Below, in pieces: positions 32,821 to 40,862 of a stretch of DNA of 64,000 nt. Under the pieces are notes generated by a model. That model searched no databases. It worked only from the letters and a program-made list of their open reading frames with translations, and was not told the DNA's origin. Location: assembly GCA_964507025.1 (NCBI GenBank), contig CAZDOK010000010.1, positions 1-64,000 of the forward strand, given 5' to 3'. Origin of the DNA: Amarobacter sp964507025. Its GTDB lineage: Bacteria > Chloroflexota > Dehalococcoidia > Tepidiformales > Tepidiformaceae. The position numbers and the translations under genes were made by a program. Numbering within the stretch: the stretch's first letter is position 1; each line of letters starts with the position of its first letter.

Positions 32821-35676
32821 ATGGTTTCCATCACGGTCGACGGCCAGGTCATCGAGGCGCCCGCCGGCGCGCCTCTTGTCGAAGTCCTGAAGAACAACGG
32901 CTTCTACGTCTCCAGCCTCTGTTACATCGACGGGCTGAAGCCGTATGCGGGGTGCCGGTCGTGCCTCGTCCGCATCGAGGGCCCGCCCGCGCTCCAGCTC
33001 TCCTGCACGGCCGTCGTCCAGGAGAACATGGTCGTCTACACGGACACCGACGAGGTGAAAGAGGCCCGGAAGTCGGTCCTCTCGATCATCCTGGCGAACC
33101 ACAGCGACCGCTGCCTCACCTGCCACCGGCGTGAGCATTGCCATCCGGGCGACATCTGCCTGCGCGACGACGTGGTGACGCACCGCTGTCTCACCTGTTC
33201 GAAGAACTACCGCTGCGAGTTGCAGGCGACGTGCGAGATGGTGGGAACGGCGGGGTATGAGCCGTGGGTCGGTGAAGAACGCTCTTGGTACCAGACGCAG
33301 CATCCGCCCGCCGACCGCGCGAACCCCTACATGGAGTTCGACCCGCAGATGTGCATTATCTGCACCCGCTGCGTGCGCGCGTGCGACGAAAAGCGCCACA
33401 CCGGCGCCATCACGCTCAGCGGCCGCGGCTGGGACACCATGATCGCGTTCGGCGCGGGCGGGCCCATCCACGACAGCAACTGCGACTTCTCCGGCGCGTG
33501 CATCGACGTATGCCCAACAGCCACGCTGATGGAGCACCCCAACAAGTGGGTCGCCAAGCCGGAGAGCTGGACCACAACCACCTGCGACTCCTGCGCCATC
33601 GGTTGCAGCATCCGCATCGGTGCAAAGGACGGCAGGGGAGTGATCGTCCGCCCGGGCGATGGCAACCCGGTGAGCGGCGACCAGATCTGCGTGCGGGGCC
33701 GCTATCACTACGACTCGCTCAAGCCGCGCGAACGACTGGGCAAGCACCTGGTGCGGCGCGGGAACATCCAGGCGCCGGCCAGCATGCCCGACGCCATTGC
33801 GGAAGCGGCGAAGGCGCTCAAGGCCGCCGCCGCGAAGGGCCGGGTTGCCGTACTCGCGGGTGGAACGATAACCAACGAGGAAGCGTTCCTTGCGCAGGCC
33901 ATCGCCCGCGCGGCCTTCAAGTCGAGCGCCGACAGCTCGCTTGGTCCCGTGGTCCGGGCGACGAAGGAGGCGCTGGAAGCCCGTTTCGGCACGTGGCGCA
34001 TGGCGGCCGACATGACCCGTGTACGCTCGGCGAAGGCGATCGTCGTAGTCGCGGACGACCTCGAAGAGAGCCACAACGTCGTGAGCGTCCGGGTGAAGGA
34101 CGCCGTCGTGCATCACAAGGCGAAACTGATCGTGGTCGGACCACTTCGCAGCGAACTGGTGGACTTTGCCACGGCCTGGGTGCGCCCCAACGCTGGCGAG
34201 GAGGGGCTCGCCGCAGCCCAGATCGCCGACGCGCTCAACGGCGCCACTGCCACGAACGACGACATCGCCCGGGCAGCGGAGATCCTCCGCGATGCACCGA
34301 AGGACGAGACGCTCGTCATCTGCGCGCCAAACCCCGTGAGCGCTCCCATTGCTGGCGCGATGACCGGCGGCGCCGCGAACCTCGCCATCGCGCTCTTCGG
34401 AGCCGATGCCAGCAAGAACCTGGTGGTCCTCCCGCCCGAAGTGAACGTCCACGGCCTCCTCGACCAGGGGGTCGCCACCGAGGGACCGGCCAACCCGCTC
34501 GAAGGCGCGACTGGCCTGCTCGTCATCCGCGACGACCCCAGCATGCGCCTCGCTGGCGCCGCTGAAACGTTAGGCGCAATGGACGCCATCGTGGCCATCG
34601 ACAACGTCGTGCACGAAACGGCGAAGCAGGCGACCGTCGTCATTGCCGAGGGCCGGGCGTACGCCTCGAACGGCACCTACACGCAGGGTGACTTCCGCGT
34701 TCAGCGCCTCTCAGCCGCCATCCAGCCGGAAGGTGATGCGGCGACAATGTTCGATGCACTGGTCGCGCTCGCCCGCGAACTCGGCGTCGATGTACCAGCT
34801 TCGACTGATGCCGCGCTTGGTGAGATTGCGAAGGCGAACCGGGCCTACGAGCCCGCCTGGGACCTGATCGTGGGCGAAGGCGTGCGCCTTGAGGTCCCTG
34901 CATCGCCGAAGGCAACCGCCGTCCCGGTAGAAGCGCCATCGGCTGCCAGTGGGCTGCGGGTGATCGCCTCGCGGGACCTGTACACCGCGCTCGATGCGGC
35001 CGCACTTCGCCACCCCGAAGCCGAGAAGTTGCACCGCTACGACCGTATCCAGGTGAGCGAGGCCGATGCCGCGGCCATGGGCATCAGCTCCGGCGACGAG
35101 GTCCGCATCGCCGCGGGCGGAGTGGCCATCGCCGCAAAGGCAACGGTGACGGAGCGCGTTCCAGCAGGTCACGTTTACGTTTCGAGCCTGCTCCAGGGAG
35201 GGGCCGTGGCCGGGCTCTTCGCTAACGGCCATGTGCCCGCAGTTCAGCTTGCCACAACCGAGACGGCCGCACGGCCTGTCACGGGCCGCATTCCGGTCGA
35301 GGCCATCATCGGCGTGGACGATGCGGCGAAGGCAACCCTCAACGGCGCCGGCATCACCTGGCTCGATGAGTTTCTCGATGCTGCGGGACCTGCTGATGGC
35401 CGCAGGGCACTCGCAGAGTCCACCGGCATCCCCGCGACGCAGTTGCTCGAGTGGGCGAACCGCGCGGACCTGATGCGTGTCCCGGGCGTGAGCGCGGCAC
35501 TCGCCGACCTCCTCGAGAACGCCGGCGTGGATACCGTGAAAGAGCTGGCGACCCGGAACCCGGAAAACCTTGCCGCAAAGCTCGCGGAGGTCGGTGGCGG
35601 ATCGGCACCCGATGCCGCCGCTGTGCATGCCTGGGTTGCTGCCGCGAAGACCATGGCCCCCGGCGTTACCCACTAA
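32821..35676 (+). CDS. nuoG: NuoG-like Fe-S/molybdopterin-fold protein with HhH tail
   Basis: In this 951-aa protein, residues 1-75 hold a plant-type [2Fe-2S] ferredoxin (Cys34, 45, 48, 62). A Cys/His-rich segment follows (DRCLTCHRREHCHPGDICL, then CLTCSKNYRCELQATC), then a two-cluster ferredoxin (CIICTRCVRACD ... CIDVCPTATL) and TTTCDSCAIGC at the start of a molybdopterin-oxidoreductase fold. Residues ~810-945 form a helix-hairpin-helix region resembling DUF4332 (LLEWANRADLMRVPGVS, LLENAGVDTVKELATRNPENL), unusual for NuoG. It is cotranscribed with nuoI. No other nuo subunit lies in the window. Confidence 0.85.
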   Translation: MVSITVDGQVIEAPAGAPLVEVLKNNGFYVSSLCYIDGLKPYAGCRSCLVRIEGPPALQLSCTAVVQENMVVYTDTDEVKEARKSVLSIILANHSDRCLTCHRREHCHPGDICLRDDVVTHRCLTCSKNYRCELQATCEMVGTAGYEPWVGEERSWYQTQHPPADRANPYMEFDPQMCIICTRCVRACDEKRHTGAITLSGRGWDTMIAFGAGGPIHDSNCDFSGACIDVCPTATLMEHPNKWVAKPESWTTTTCDSCAIGCSIRIGAKDGRGVIVRPGDGNPVSGDQICVRGRYHYDSLKPRERLGKHLVRRGNIQAPASMPDAIAEAAKALKAAAAKGRVAVLAGGTITNEEAFLAQAIARAAFKSSADSSLGPVVRATKEALEARFGTWRMAADMTRVRSAKAIVVVADDLEESHNVVSVRVKDAVVHHKAKLIVVGPLRSELVDFATAWVRPNAGEEGLAAAQIADALNGATATNDDIARAAEILRDAPKDETLVICAPNPVSAPIAGAMTGGAANLAIALFGADASKNLVVLPPEVNVHGLLDQGVATEGPANPLEGATGLLVIRDDPSMRLAGAAETLGAMDAIVAIDNVVHETAKQATVVIAEGRAYASNGTYTQGDFRVQRLSAAIQPEGDAATMFDALVALARELGVDVPASTDAALGEIAKANRAYEPAWDLIVGEGVRLEVPASPKATAVPVEAPSAASGLRVIASRDLYTALDAAALRHPEAEKLHRYDRIQVSEADAAAMGISSGDEVRIAAGGVAIAAKATVTERVPAGHVYVSSLLQGGAVAGLFANGHVPAVQLATTETAARPVTGRIPVEAIIGVDDAAKATLNGAGITWLDEFLDAAGPADGRRALAESTGIPATQLLEWANRADLMRVPGVSAALADLLENAGVDTVKELATRNPENLAAKLAEVGGGSAPDAAAVHAWVAAAKTMAPGVTH

Positions 35677-35695
35677 CCACCAGGGGCCGACAACG

Positions 35696-35727
35696 AAAGA
35701 ACCCGCCGGGCCAACGGCGGGTTCTTT
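35696..35727. terminator. Bidirectional terminator after nuoG
   Basis: AAAGAACCCGCC (35696-35707) and GGCGGGTTCTTT (35716-35727) form a perfect 12-bp stem with an 8-nt loop, flanked by A-rich and T-rich ends. It lies 20 bases after nuoG and 25 bases after the 64-aa minus-strand gene, so it can serve both. Confidence 0.92.
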
Positions 35728-35751
35728 GTCTTGGGCTTCTGACTGGAGAGG

Positions 35752-35946
35752 TTAGAGACCGGTTGAAGCCTGCGGGAACCAGGGGAGAGGAGGCGAAGCG
35801 CCAGTCCGGGGAGGTGGTCCGGCGCCGCCAGGACGGATACCGCCATGCGACGGTGGTGACACGAGGATGGCGATGGCCGCGCCGCACGCCAGCGAGCCAG
35901 GGACGGCCAGCCAGCGCTGAAGGGTGGGGGAGAGCGTGCGGGCCAT
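35752..35946 (-). CDS. Small single-pass membrane protein (64 aa)
   Basis: A small gene with an excellent RBS (CAAGGAG, six bases before ATG at 35946). Residues ~13-31 (LAVPGSLACGAAIAILVSP) form one hydrophobic helix; a Gly/Pro-rich tail follows. It lies 85 bases downstream of the His-rich membrane protein on the same strand and ends at the shared terminator, so the two may be cotranscribed. The function is unknown. Confidence 0.6.
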   Translation of the reverse strand: MARTLSPTLQRWLAVPGSLACGAAIAILVSPPSHGGIRPGGAGPPPRTGASPPLPWFPQASTGL

Positions 35947-36031
35947 CGCTTCTCCTTGCAGAAACCACTCTAGGACGCTCGTGTGAAACGGCGACGCCGC
36001 GGGCGTAAACGTGCGGCAAAATCTCGCTGGA

Positions 36032-37129
36032 TCAGCGCGCCTGGACCAGCAGTTCGGCTGCCGCGGGCTGGGTTGCTCCCGGGAACGCGCCGGGCGAGAT
36101 CGGCTCGTAGTCGTGGGCGAACACGCCGTTTCCACCGGGCACGGTCCACACGTGCAACTGCCAGGCGGTGCGCGCCACGAACAGCCCGTTACGGCATTCG
36201 GATTGCCCCGCGACGGTCCGGACGCCAGCGCCGGCGGTGAAGCACAGGTTCGAGTGGTAGTGCCACGCATCCAGCGGGCCGAAGTAGCTCGGCGGCTCGG
36301 CGGTCATCTTCTCAGCCATGAACATCGCGCCGACAAGCTTCCACTGGCCGTCGAGCCGTTTCGTGTAGAGCAGCACCTCGGGGTGCTCCGGGTCCATCTC
36401 GCGGCCATCGCGCTGGTATTCGCCGCGGATGAAGTGAGCGGCGATCCCGGGCAGGTCAGGCGTGATCTGGGCGTAGCCATCGGCCAGCGCCGCGCGCACA
36501 TCCTCGTACTGAGCGATGTGCAGCTTGAGCGCGCCCACGAACTCAGCGGCCTTGGCGAGCTGTTCGCCGGTGACCGGCACCTCTTCGCCGTGGTGGTGCG
36601 CGTTCCCTTCGTCCATTCCGGCCGCGAGGGTGTCGTGCGGGTGGCTGTCTCCCGAAGGCGTCGCGCCCGCGTGGCCCACCGCGGCCATCACGCGCAGGAT
36701 AGGACCGGTCTCTTCCGCGTGAGCGTGCTCGTGGTCCTCGGGCGTGCCGTTGGGGTGCGGATGGTCGGCAAACGCGAGCGTACCACTGTGCGAATGGCCA
36801 CCATCCTCGGCCTGCGACGCCAGCCACACCGAGCCTGCGGCCACCACGCCGATGAGCGGCAACCCGACCCCGCGCAGGGCCGCGCCGAGTGGCCCACTGC
36901 CGCCGATGTTGCGCTCCTGCAGCCATGTGAAGGCGATGCCGAGGAGGCAGGCGGCGACGACGGCCATCCCCGCCACGATCATCAGGTGGCTCGGGTTGGC
37001 GAGCGAAAGGACGTCCTCGCGCTGCGCGAGTGTGGAATCAGCTGAGTGCCGGTAGACATCCCAGGCGAGGCCGCCGAGGTGGAGGGCAAGCCCCGCCATG
37101 GCGCCTGCCCACAGTACGCGATAGTTCAT
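36032..37129 (-). CDS. His-rich membrane protein, unknown
   Basis: A 365-aa protein. Three hydrophobic helices lie in the first ~110 residues (VLWAGAMAGLALHLGGLAWD, LMIVAGMAVVAACLLGIAFTWL, GVGLPLIGVVAAGSVWLAS). A ~90-residue loop then has many His and acidic residues (GGHSHSG, DHPHPNG, DHEHAHAEE, NAHHHGEE), a likely metal-binding stretch. The C-terminal ~170 residues form a soluble domain with WHYHSNLCF. I know of no assigned function; metal handling is a guess. The start at 37129 has GGGGGC upstream. Confidence 0.75.
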   Translation of the reverse strand: MNYRVLWAGAMAGLALHLGGLAWDVYRHSADSTLAQREDVLSLANPSHLMIVAGMAVVAACLLGIAFTWLQERNIGGSGPLGAALRGVGLPLIGVVAAGSVWLASQAEDGGHSHSGTLAFADHPHPNGTPEDHEHAHAEETGPILRVMAAVGHAGATPSGDSHPHDTLAAGMDEGNAHHHGEEVPVTGEQLAKAAEFVGALKLHIAQYEDVRAALADGYAQITPDLPGIAAHFIRGEYQRDGREMDPEHPEVLLYTKRLDGQWKLVGAMFMAEKMTAEPPSYFGPLDAWHYHSNLCFTAGAGVRTVAGQSECRNGLFVARTAWQLHVWTVPGGNGVFAHDYEPISPGAFPGATQPAAAELLVQAR

Positions 37130-37315
37130 GGTCTGCCCCCGGTGGAAGCGTACATCGAACATGGACCATTTCGGAACCCCACCGAATGCCCAGGAGCGGG
37201 GCCTCCGCGAGTATCGCGCCGCTGGGCCAGGCGACCGACGGGCGCCTTGTCCTGTGTGCTACCGTGACGTCGCGCTCGTCGGCGGGCGACTCACTGATGG
37301 TGGAGCAATACACTC

Positions 37316-37924
37316 ATGGCAGACCTGCTCGGCTCGCTCTTGGAACAACTCGAGCGTCGCGGCGCGATCGATCAAATCGCCAGCAAACTTGGCGTAGCGC
37401 CCGGCCAGGCCAGTTCCGCCGTCGCGGCGGGCGTACCCGCCATCCTCGCCGGGCTCGCCAAGAATGCCCAGAAGCCCGAGGGCGCCTCTGCAATAGCCAG
37501 CGCGCTCGACAAGGACCACGACGGATCGGTCCTCGACGACGACTCCTACTTCGACTCGTACCAGGAAAAGAAGGGCGACGGCATCCTTGGCCACGTCTTT
37601 GGCGAAAAGACGGGCGCCGTCGAATCCCAGGTTTCGGCCCTCGGCGGTCTCGATGGCGCGAAGGGTGGCGAGCTGATGAAGATGCTCGCCCCACTCATCA
37701 TGGGCTACCTTGGCAAACAGAAGTCGTCGGGCGGGCTCGACGTCAGCAGCCTCAGCCAGATCCTTGGTAGCGGCGGGAGCGGCGGCGGCCTGCAGCTGCC
37801 GGGTGGCCTCGGCGAGATACTCGGTGGACTGGGTGATGGAGGCAGCTCAGGCGGCGCTGCTTCTTCGCAGAAGTCCTCCCCCGGAATCGGGAGCATCCTC
37901 GGGAAGCTCTTCCGAAAGAAGTAG
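37316..37924 (+). CDS. DUF937-domain protein
   Basis: A 202-aa protein. The N-terminal ~150 residues match DUF937 (YidB-like): an opening helix LLGSLLEQLERRGAIDQIASKLG, the VAAGVPAILAGLAKNAQ segment, and a conserved DDDSYFDS / GHVFGEKTGAVESQVS block. The rest is a Gly/Ser-rich tail ending in a basic KLFRKK. The function is unknown. GGTGGAGC ten bases upstream serves as RBS. It is followed six bases later by the DinB-like gene. Confidence 0.85.
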   Translation: MADLLGSLLEQLERRGAIDQIASKLGVAPGQASSAVAAGVPAILAGLAKNAQKPEGASAIASALDKDHDGSVLDDDSYFDSYQEKKGDGILGHVFGEKTGAVESQVSALGGLDGAKGGELMKMLAPLIMGYLGKQKSSGGLDVSSLSQILGSGGSGGGLQLPGGLGEILGGLGDGGSSGGAASSQKSSPGIGSILGKLFRKK

Positions 37925-37930
37925 CGACTG

Positions 37931-38566
37931 GTGGACGACGCCCACTTCGACCATCTGCTCAACTCACTCGCGGCGGCGGCTGCCAGCGTGGAGTCGCGTG
38001 TCCAAACCGTCCCGGCGGACCGGTGGGACGATGTCATACAGACTGGCGACGGGGCATGGACACGCCGCCAACTTGTCGCCCACATGGCAGCTAACGATCT
38101 CCGCCAGCTCGTCCGCGTCCGGGTGGGCGCTGGCATGGCGCAGCCCGGTGACCCGGAAGCCCACGCGGCAGAGCTCGAAACCCACGCCTGGAACCAGGCC
38201 CGTGTGGAAGAGCGTGCTGGCGCCGAAATCAACACGCTTCTGGGGGAGATGCAGGCAAACCGCAGGGCGCTGGTCGCACTTCTCCGGGGGCTGACCCCGC
38301 AACAGCGCGCCCGCCCGATGCCCTTTCGCGGCCGGCCGACGCCGCTCCAAGAAATGGTGCCGGTGCTCATCGGCCACCTGGACCAGCACGCCGAGGAGCT
38401 CATCGCCGGACTGAATGCGCAGGGGGCTCTTCGCGAGCGACAGGGGCCGATGGGATCGGGAGAGGGTGGGGTGGTAGCGCGTAGGGGATTCGAACCCCTG
38501 ATCTCCGCCTTGAAAGGGCGGCGTCCTGGGCCTCTAGACGAACGCGCCACAGAGGATTCAGCGTAG
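37931..38566 (+). CDS. DinB-like protein running antisense over tRNA-Glu
   Basis: A 211-aa frame. Residues ~1-165 look like a DinB/mycothiol-dependent maleylpyruvate isomerase-type helical bundle: an early WDDVIQTGDGAWTRRQLVAHMA with the first His, and GHLDQHAEELIAGL near the end with the HxxxH pair. No stop follows the domain, so the frame continues antisense through tRNA-Glu (38472-38548), and the last ~32 residues are the translation of that strand. Either this tail is real or the true stop was lost. GTG start, six bases behind the DUF937 gene. Confidence 0.7.
   Translation: MDDAHFDHLLNSLAAAAASVESRVQTVPADRWDDVIQTGDGAWTRRQLVAHMAANDLRQLVRVRVGAGMAQPGDPEAHAAELETHAWNQARVEERAGAEINTLLGEMQANRRALVALLRGLTPQQRARPMPFRGRPTPLQEMVPVLIGHLDQHAEELIAGLNAQGALRERQGPMGSGEGGVVARRGFEPLISALKGRRPGPLDERATEDSA
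38472..38548 (-). tRNA. tRNA-Glu (UUC)
   Basis: On the minus strand the cloverleaf runs from GGCGCGT to ACGCGCT, with discriminator A and an encoded CCA. The anticodon loop is CTTTCAA (anticodon TTC) closed by a CGCC/GGCG-type stem, and the T-loop is GGTTCGAATCC. The first acceptor pair is G-U. A TACGCT -10-like box lies at 38560-38565. It overlaps the DinB-like frame antisense. Confidence 0.95.
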
Positions 38567-38668
38567 CACGACCCGGCAGTAACGATCACGCCGGACGTGG
38601 ACATGCGGGCGTGGAATCAGGCCCGCGCGGCCCTCGCGAGCCGGCGGACTGAGCGGCACACTGCGCCT

Positions 38669-39320
38669 GTGACCAGGGTCGCTCAGTCCGGGAGTGGCCT
38701 CGTCCATCGCGCCCGGCCGGGAAGTTTCAGCGGGCGCCAGTGGTTGGCGTACGTCACCCCCGGCGAGGCGCTGGGGTTCATGGCGCCCGGGCTCACCTGG
38801 TTCGCCGCCTGGAAGCTCGACTTTCCGCCGCTGGTGCTCGTCGCGGTGGTCGTTTGCGCGGGCGCGATCGAGGGAGCTGTGCTTGGCTGGAGCCAGTGGC
38901 GCGTGCTGCGCGAACGGCAACCGGCCATCACGGGCGCCTGGGTGCGACTGACGGCGCTGGCAGCCGCAGTCGCGTGGGCTTGCGGCATGGCGCCTAACAC
39001 CATGTACGACCTCGGCGCGCCAACGTGGGCTTCCGTGGCAGCCGGTGTGGCTGGCGCGCCCGTCCTCCTGCTGAGCATCGGCGTGGCGCAGTGGGTCGTT
39101 CTCCGGGAGTTCGTCCCGCGCGCATGGCGGTGGGTCGCGGCAAACGTCGTGGCGTGGTTCGTTGCCCTGCCGCGGCGTTCGCCGGGCCCGCGCTCGTGCC
39201 ACCCGGCGCGCCGATCGCGCTCGACCTCGCCGTGTGGGTGTCTCGGGGCTGATGATGGCGGCGATCCTCGCGGCCGTAACGGGCGCGGCGATGGCGCGGC
39301 TCACTCGCGAGGCAGGATAG
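38669..39320 (+). pseudogene. Multi-pass membrane protein broken by two frameshifts
   Basis: Four or five hydrophobic helices are spread over three frames. Frame 2 runs to AWFVALP near 39170, frame 1 continues with AAFAGPALVPPGAPIALDLAVWV, and frame 0 completes with LMMAAILAAVTGAAMARL and a stop at 39318. Joined, they make one sensible ~215-aa membrane protein with internal repeats (GAVLGWSQWRVL, SIGVAQWVVLREFVP). Each switch equals loss of one base, the second in a G-run. It is either a recent pseudogene or a consensus error. The start is uncertain. Confidence 0.65.
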
Positions 39321-39324
39321 CCCG

Positions 39325-40338
39325 CTACAGCCCCTGGTTGAACTCCGCGAAGTCGAAGTACTCGTTGAGGCCCTGGAGGTTGCCCGCCAGCAGGAGCACG
39401 CCGACGGTGATGATCGCGATGCCGCTGAACACCTCGATGAACGGCGTGTACGGCTGGATCTTCTTCATGAAACGGTTGACGTCGGAGATGGCCAGCCCGG
39501 CAATCAGGAACGGAATGCTCATCCCGGCGGCGTAGGCCATGAGCAGGTAGGTACCCTGGACTGCCTCGCCGGAATTCCCCGCAAGCGTAAGGATGCTGCC
39601 GAGGATCGGACCGACGCACGGGATCCACCCGAGCGCCCACGCCCCGCCGACGAAGGCCGAGCGGGCATAACCCACCTTCTGGTTGCGGGCGATGCCCACT
39701 TCGTAGGTTCGATAAAAGAGCGTGAGCTGGAGATAGCCGGCGAACCGCCCCCACACAACCAGTAACACAGCGCCGAGCAGCAGGAGGCGCACCCGGTCGT
39801 CCTTCACTCCCGAGACTTCGGCGAGGAAGAAGAACACGATGGTGAGCCCGATCAGCATCAGGGCCGACCTGAGCGGGTCGGCACGGCCGCGGGGCGGGAT
39901 GACGAGCACGCCCATGAGCACCAGGATCGCCCCGGCGATCTGCCCGAGATCGCGCTGGTTGTCCTGGAGGAAGTACGAACCGAAGAGCCCGGCCGCTGCG
40001 CCGAGGGCGATGAACACTACCGAGAGCCCCGTGACGAACGCTACGGCGTGGCTAAAGGTGACCTTGCGGTCGGCGGTCAGCCGACCGTTCTGGATGCTCG
40101 AGCCGGAGATCTGGGCGATGAAGATTGGCACGATGGGGAGGACGCACGGGGAGAAGAACGAGAGCACCCCGGCGGAGAAGGCGAGGAACGGGCCAGCCGG
40201 GCCTTCGAGGCTGAAGCTCGAACTGGTGAGTGGCCCAATGGCGAACGCGAGCACCGGGATGAGAGCCAAGAGCCCGAGGATCAGGTAGAGGGTGTTGCGG
40301 GATGGAAGCGAACCCACGGTCGCACGATGCGATGCCAC
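39325..40338 (-). CDS. ccdA: CcdA-type thiol-disulfide membrane transporter
   Basis: A 337-aa member of the CcdA/DsbD-beta family, which moves reducing equivalents across the membrane, often for cytochrome c maturation. Paired Cys motifs lie in SFFSPCVLPIVPIFIA and WIPCVGPILGSIL, one in each inverted repeat. It is longer than typical CcdA: a ~60-residue insert with two extra helices (SALMLIGLTIVFFFLAE, RVRLLLLGAVLLVVWGRFAG) separates the halves. It ends four bases from the broken membrane gene, convergently. Confidence 0.88.
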   Translation of the reverse strand: MASHRATVGSLPSRNTLYLILGLLALIPVLAFAIGPLTSSSFSLEGPAGPFLAFSAGVLSFFSPCVLPIVPIFIAQISGSSIQNGRLTADRKVTFSHAVAFVTGLSVVFIALGAAAGLFGSYFLQDNQRDLGQIAGAILVLMGVLVIPPRGRADPLRSALMLIGLTIVFFFLAEVSGVKDDRVRLLLLGAVLLVVWGRFAGYLQLTLFYRTYEVGIARNQKVGYARSAFVGGAWALGWIPCVGPILGSILTLAGNSGEAVQGTYLLMAYAAGMSIPFLIAGLAISDVNRFMKKIQPYTPFIEVFSGIAIITVGVLLLAGNLQGLNEYFDFAEFNQGL

Positions 40339-40387
40339 GATCTGATCATAGCCGCTCGGAGGCTACCCGCGACGCGGAAAGTGGTAG

Positions 40388-40633
40388 CTACTTGAAGGGA
40401 TTATCGGAGGGATTGGCGGGACCGAGGGGGCTTTCGTCGAGGCCAAGTAAACGCAGGCGGGCGGCGTCGTACTTCTCCTTGGCGCGGGCCTCGCGGTTCA
40501 GGAGCCCCTTGATCTGGTCCGGGCGTATGGGCTCGCCTTCGAGGAACACCCGGTGCACGTGCTCGAGCTGCTTCACCCAGGCGTCCCAGGCCTCGCGATA
40601 GGCCTTCGCGGTTGCTTCATCAGCGAATGCCAT
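40388..40633 (-). CDS. Small soluble hypothetical protein (81 aa)
   Basis: An 81-aa charged, mostly helical protein with no recognised domain (AYREAWDAWVKQLEHVHRVFLEG, then LLNREARAKEKYDAARLRLLG). The RBS GGAGGG is five bases from the ATG, which makes it a good gene. It lies alone between ccdA and tRNA-Glu (CUC). Confidence 0.7.
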   Translation of the reverse strand: MAFADEATAKAYREAWDAWVKQLEHVHRVFLEGEPIRPDQIKGLLNREARAKEKYDAARLRLLGLDESPLGPANPSDNPFK

Positions 40634-40692
40634 GACACCCTCCAGTGCGAGGATTCACGCGAGTGCGCATCGTATCAGCACCCACGGACGGC

Positions 40693-40726
40693 GAAAGCAA
40701 AACGGGCAGGGATGGTCCCCTGCCCG
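40693..40726 (-). terminator. Terminator of tRNA-Glu (CUC)
   Basis: CGGGCAGG (40703-40710) and CCTGCCCG (40719-40726) form an 8-bp stem with an 8-nt loop. On the minus strand the stem is followed by TTTTGCTTTC. It begins ten bases after the tRNA 3' end, as expected for an intrinsic terminator. Confidence 0.88.
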
Positions 40727-40735
40727 CTGATTTCC

Positions 40736-40812
40736 TGGTAGCGCATAGGGGATTCGAACCCCTGATCTCCGCCTTGAGAGGGCGGTGTCCTAGGCCACTA
40801 GACGAATGCGCC
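40736..40812 (-). tRNA. tRNA-Glu (CUC)
   Basis: On the minus strand this runs from GGCGCAT to ATGCGCT, with discriminator A and encoded CCA. The anticodon loop is CTCTCAA (anticodon CTC) and the T-arm is GGTTCGAATCC. It is a close paralogue of the UUC gene 2.2 kb away, differing in the acceptor stem, D-arm and anticodon. Confidence 0.95.
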
Positions 40813-40821
40813 GTACCGCTC

Positions 40822-40851
40822 AGGATAGCTGTTGGCCGCGAGTTCGGGCAA
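40822..40851 (-). promoter_or_regulatory. Promoter of tRNA-Glu (CUC)
   Basis: On the minus strand, TTGCCC (40846-40851) and TATCCT (40822-40827) are 18 bp apart. The -10 ends nine bases before the tRNA 5' end. Confidence 0.5.
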
Positions 40852-40862
40852 GGAATCGCCCC

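Noticed and set aside
32281..34452. 723-aa minus-strand open frame
   Set aside because: It lies antisense to nuoI/nuoG, whose Fe-S motifs are unmistakable. It has no recognisable motif.
37130..37315. Extra gene in the divergent gap
   Set aside because: Frames here are short and lack an RBS, and they overlap the leader of the DUF937 gene or of the His-rich protein gene.
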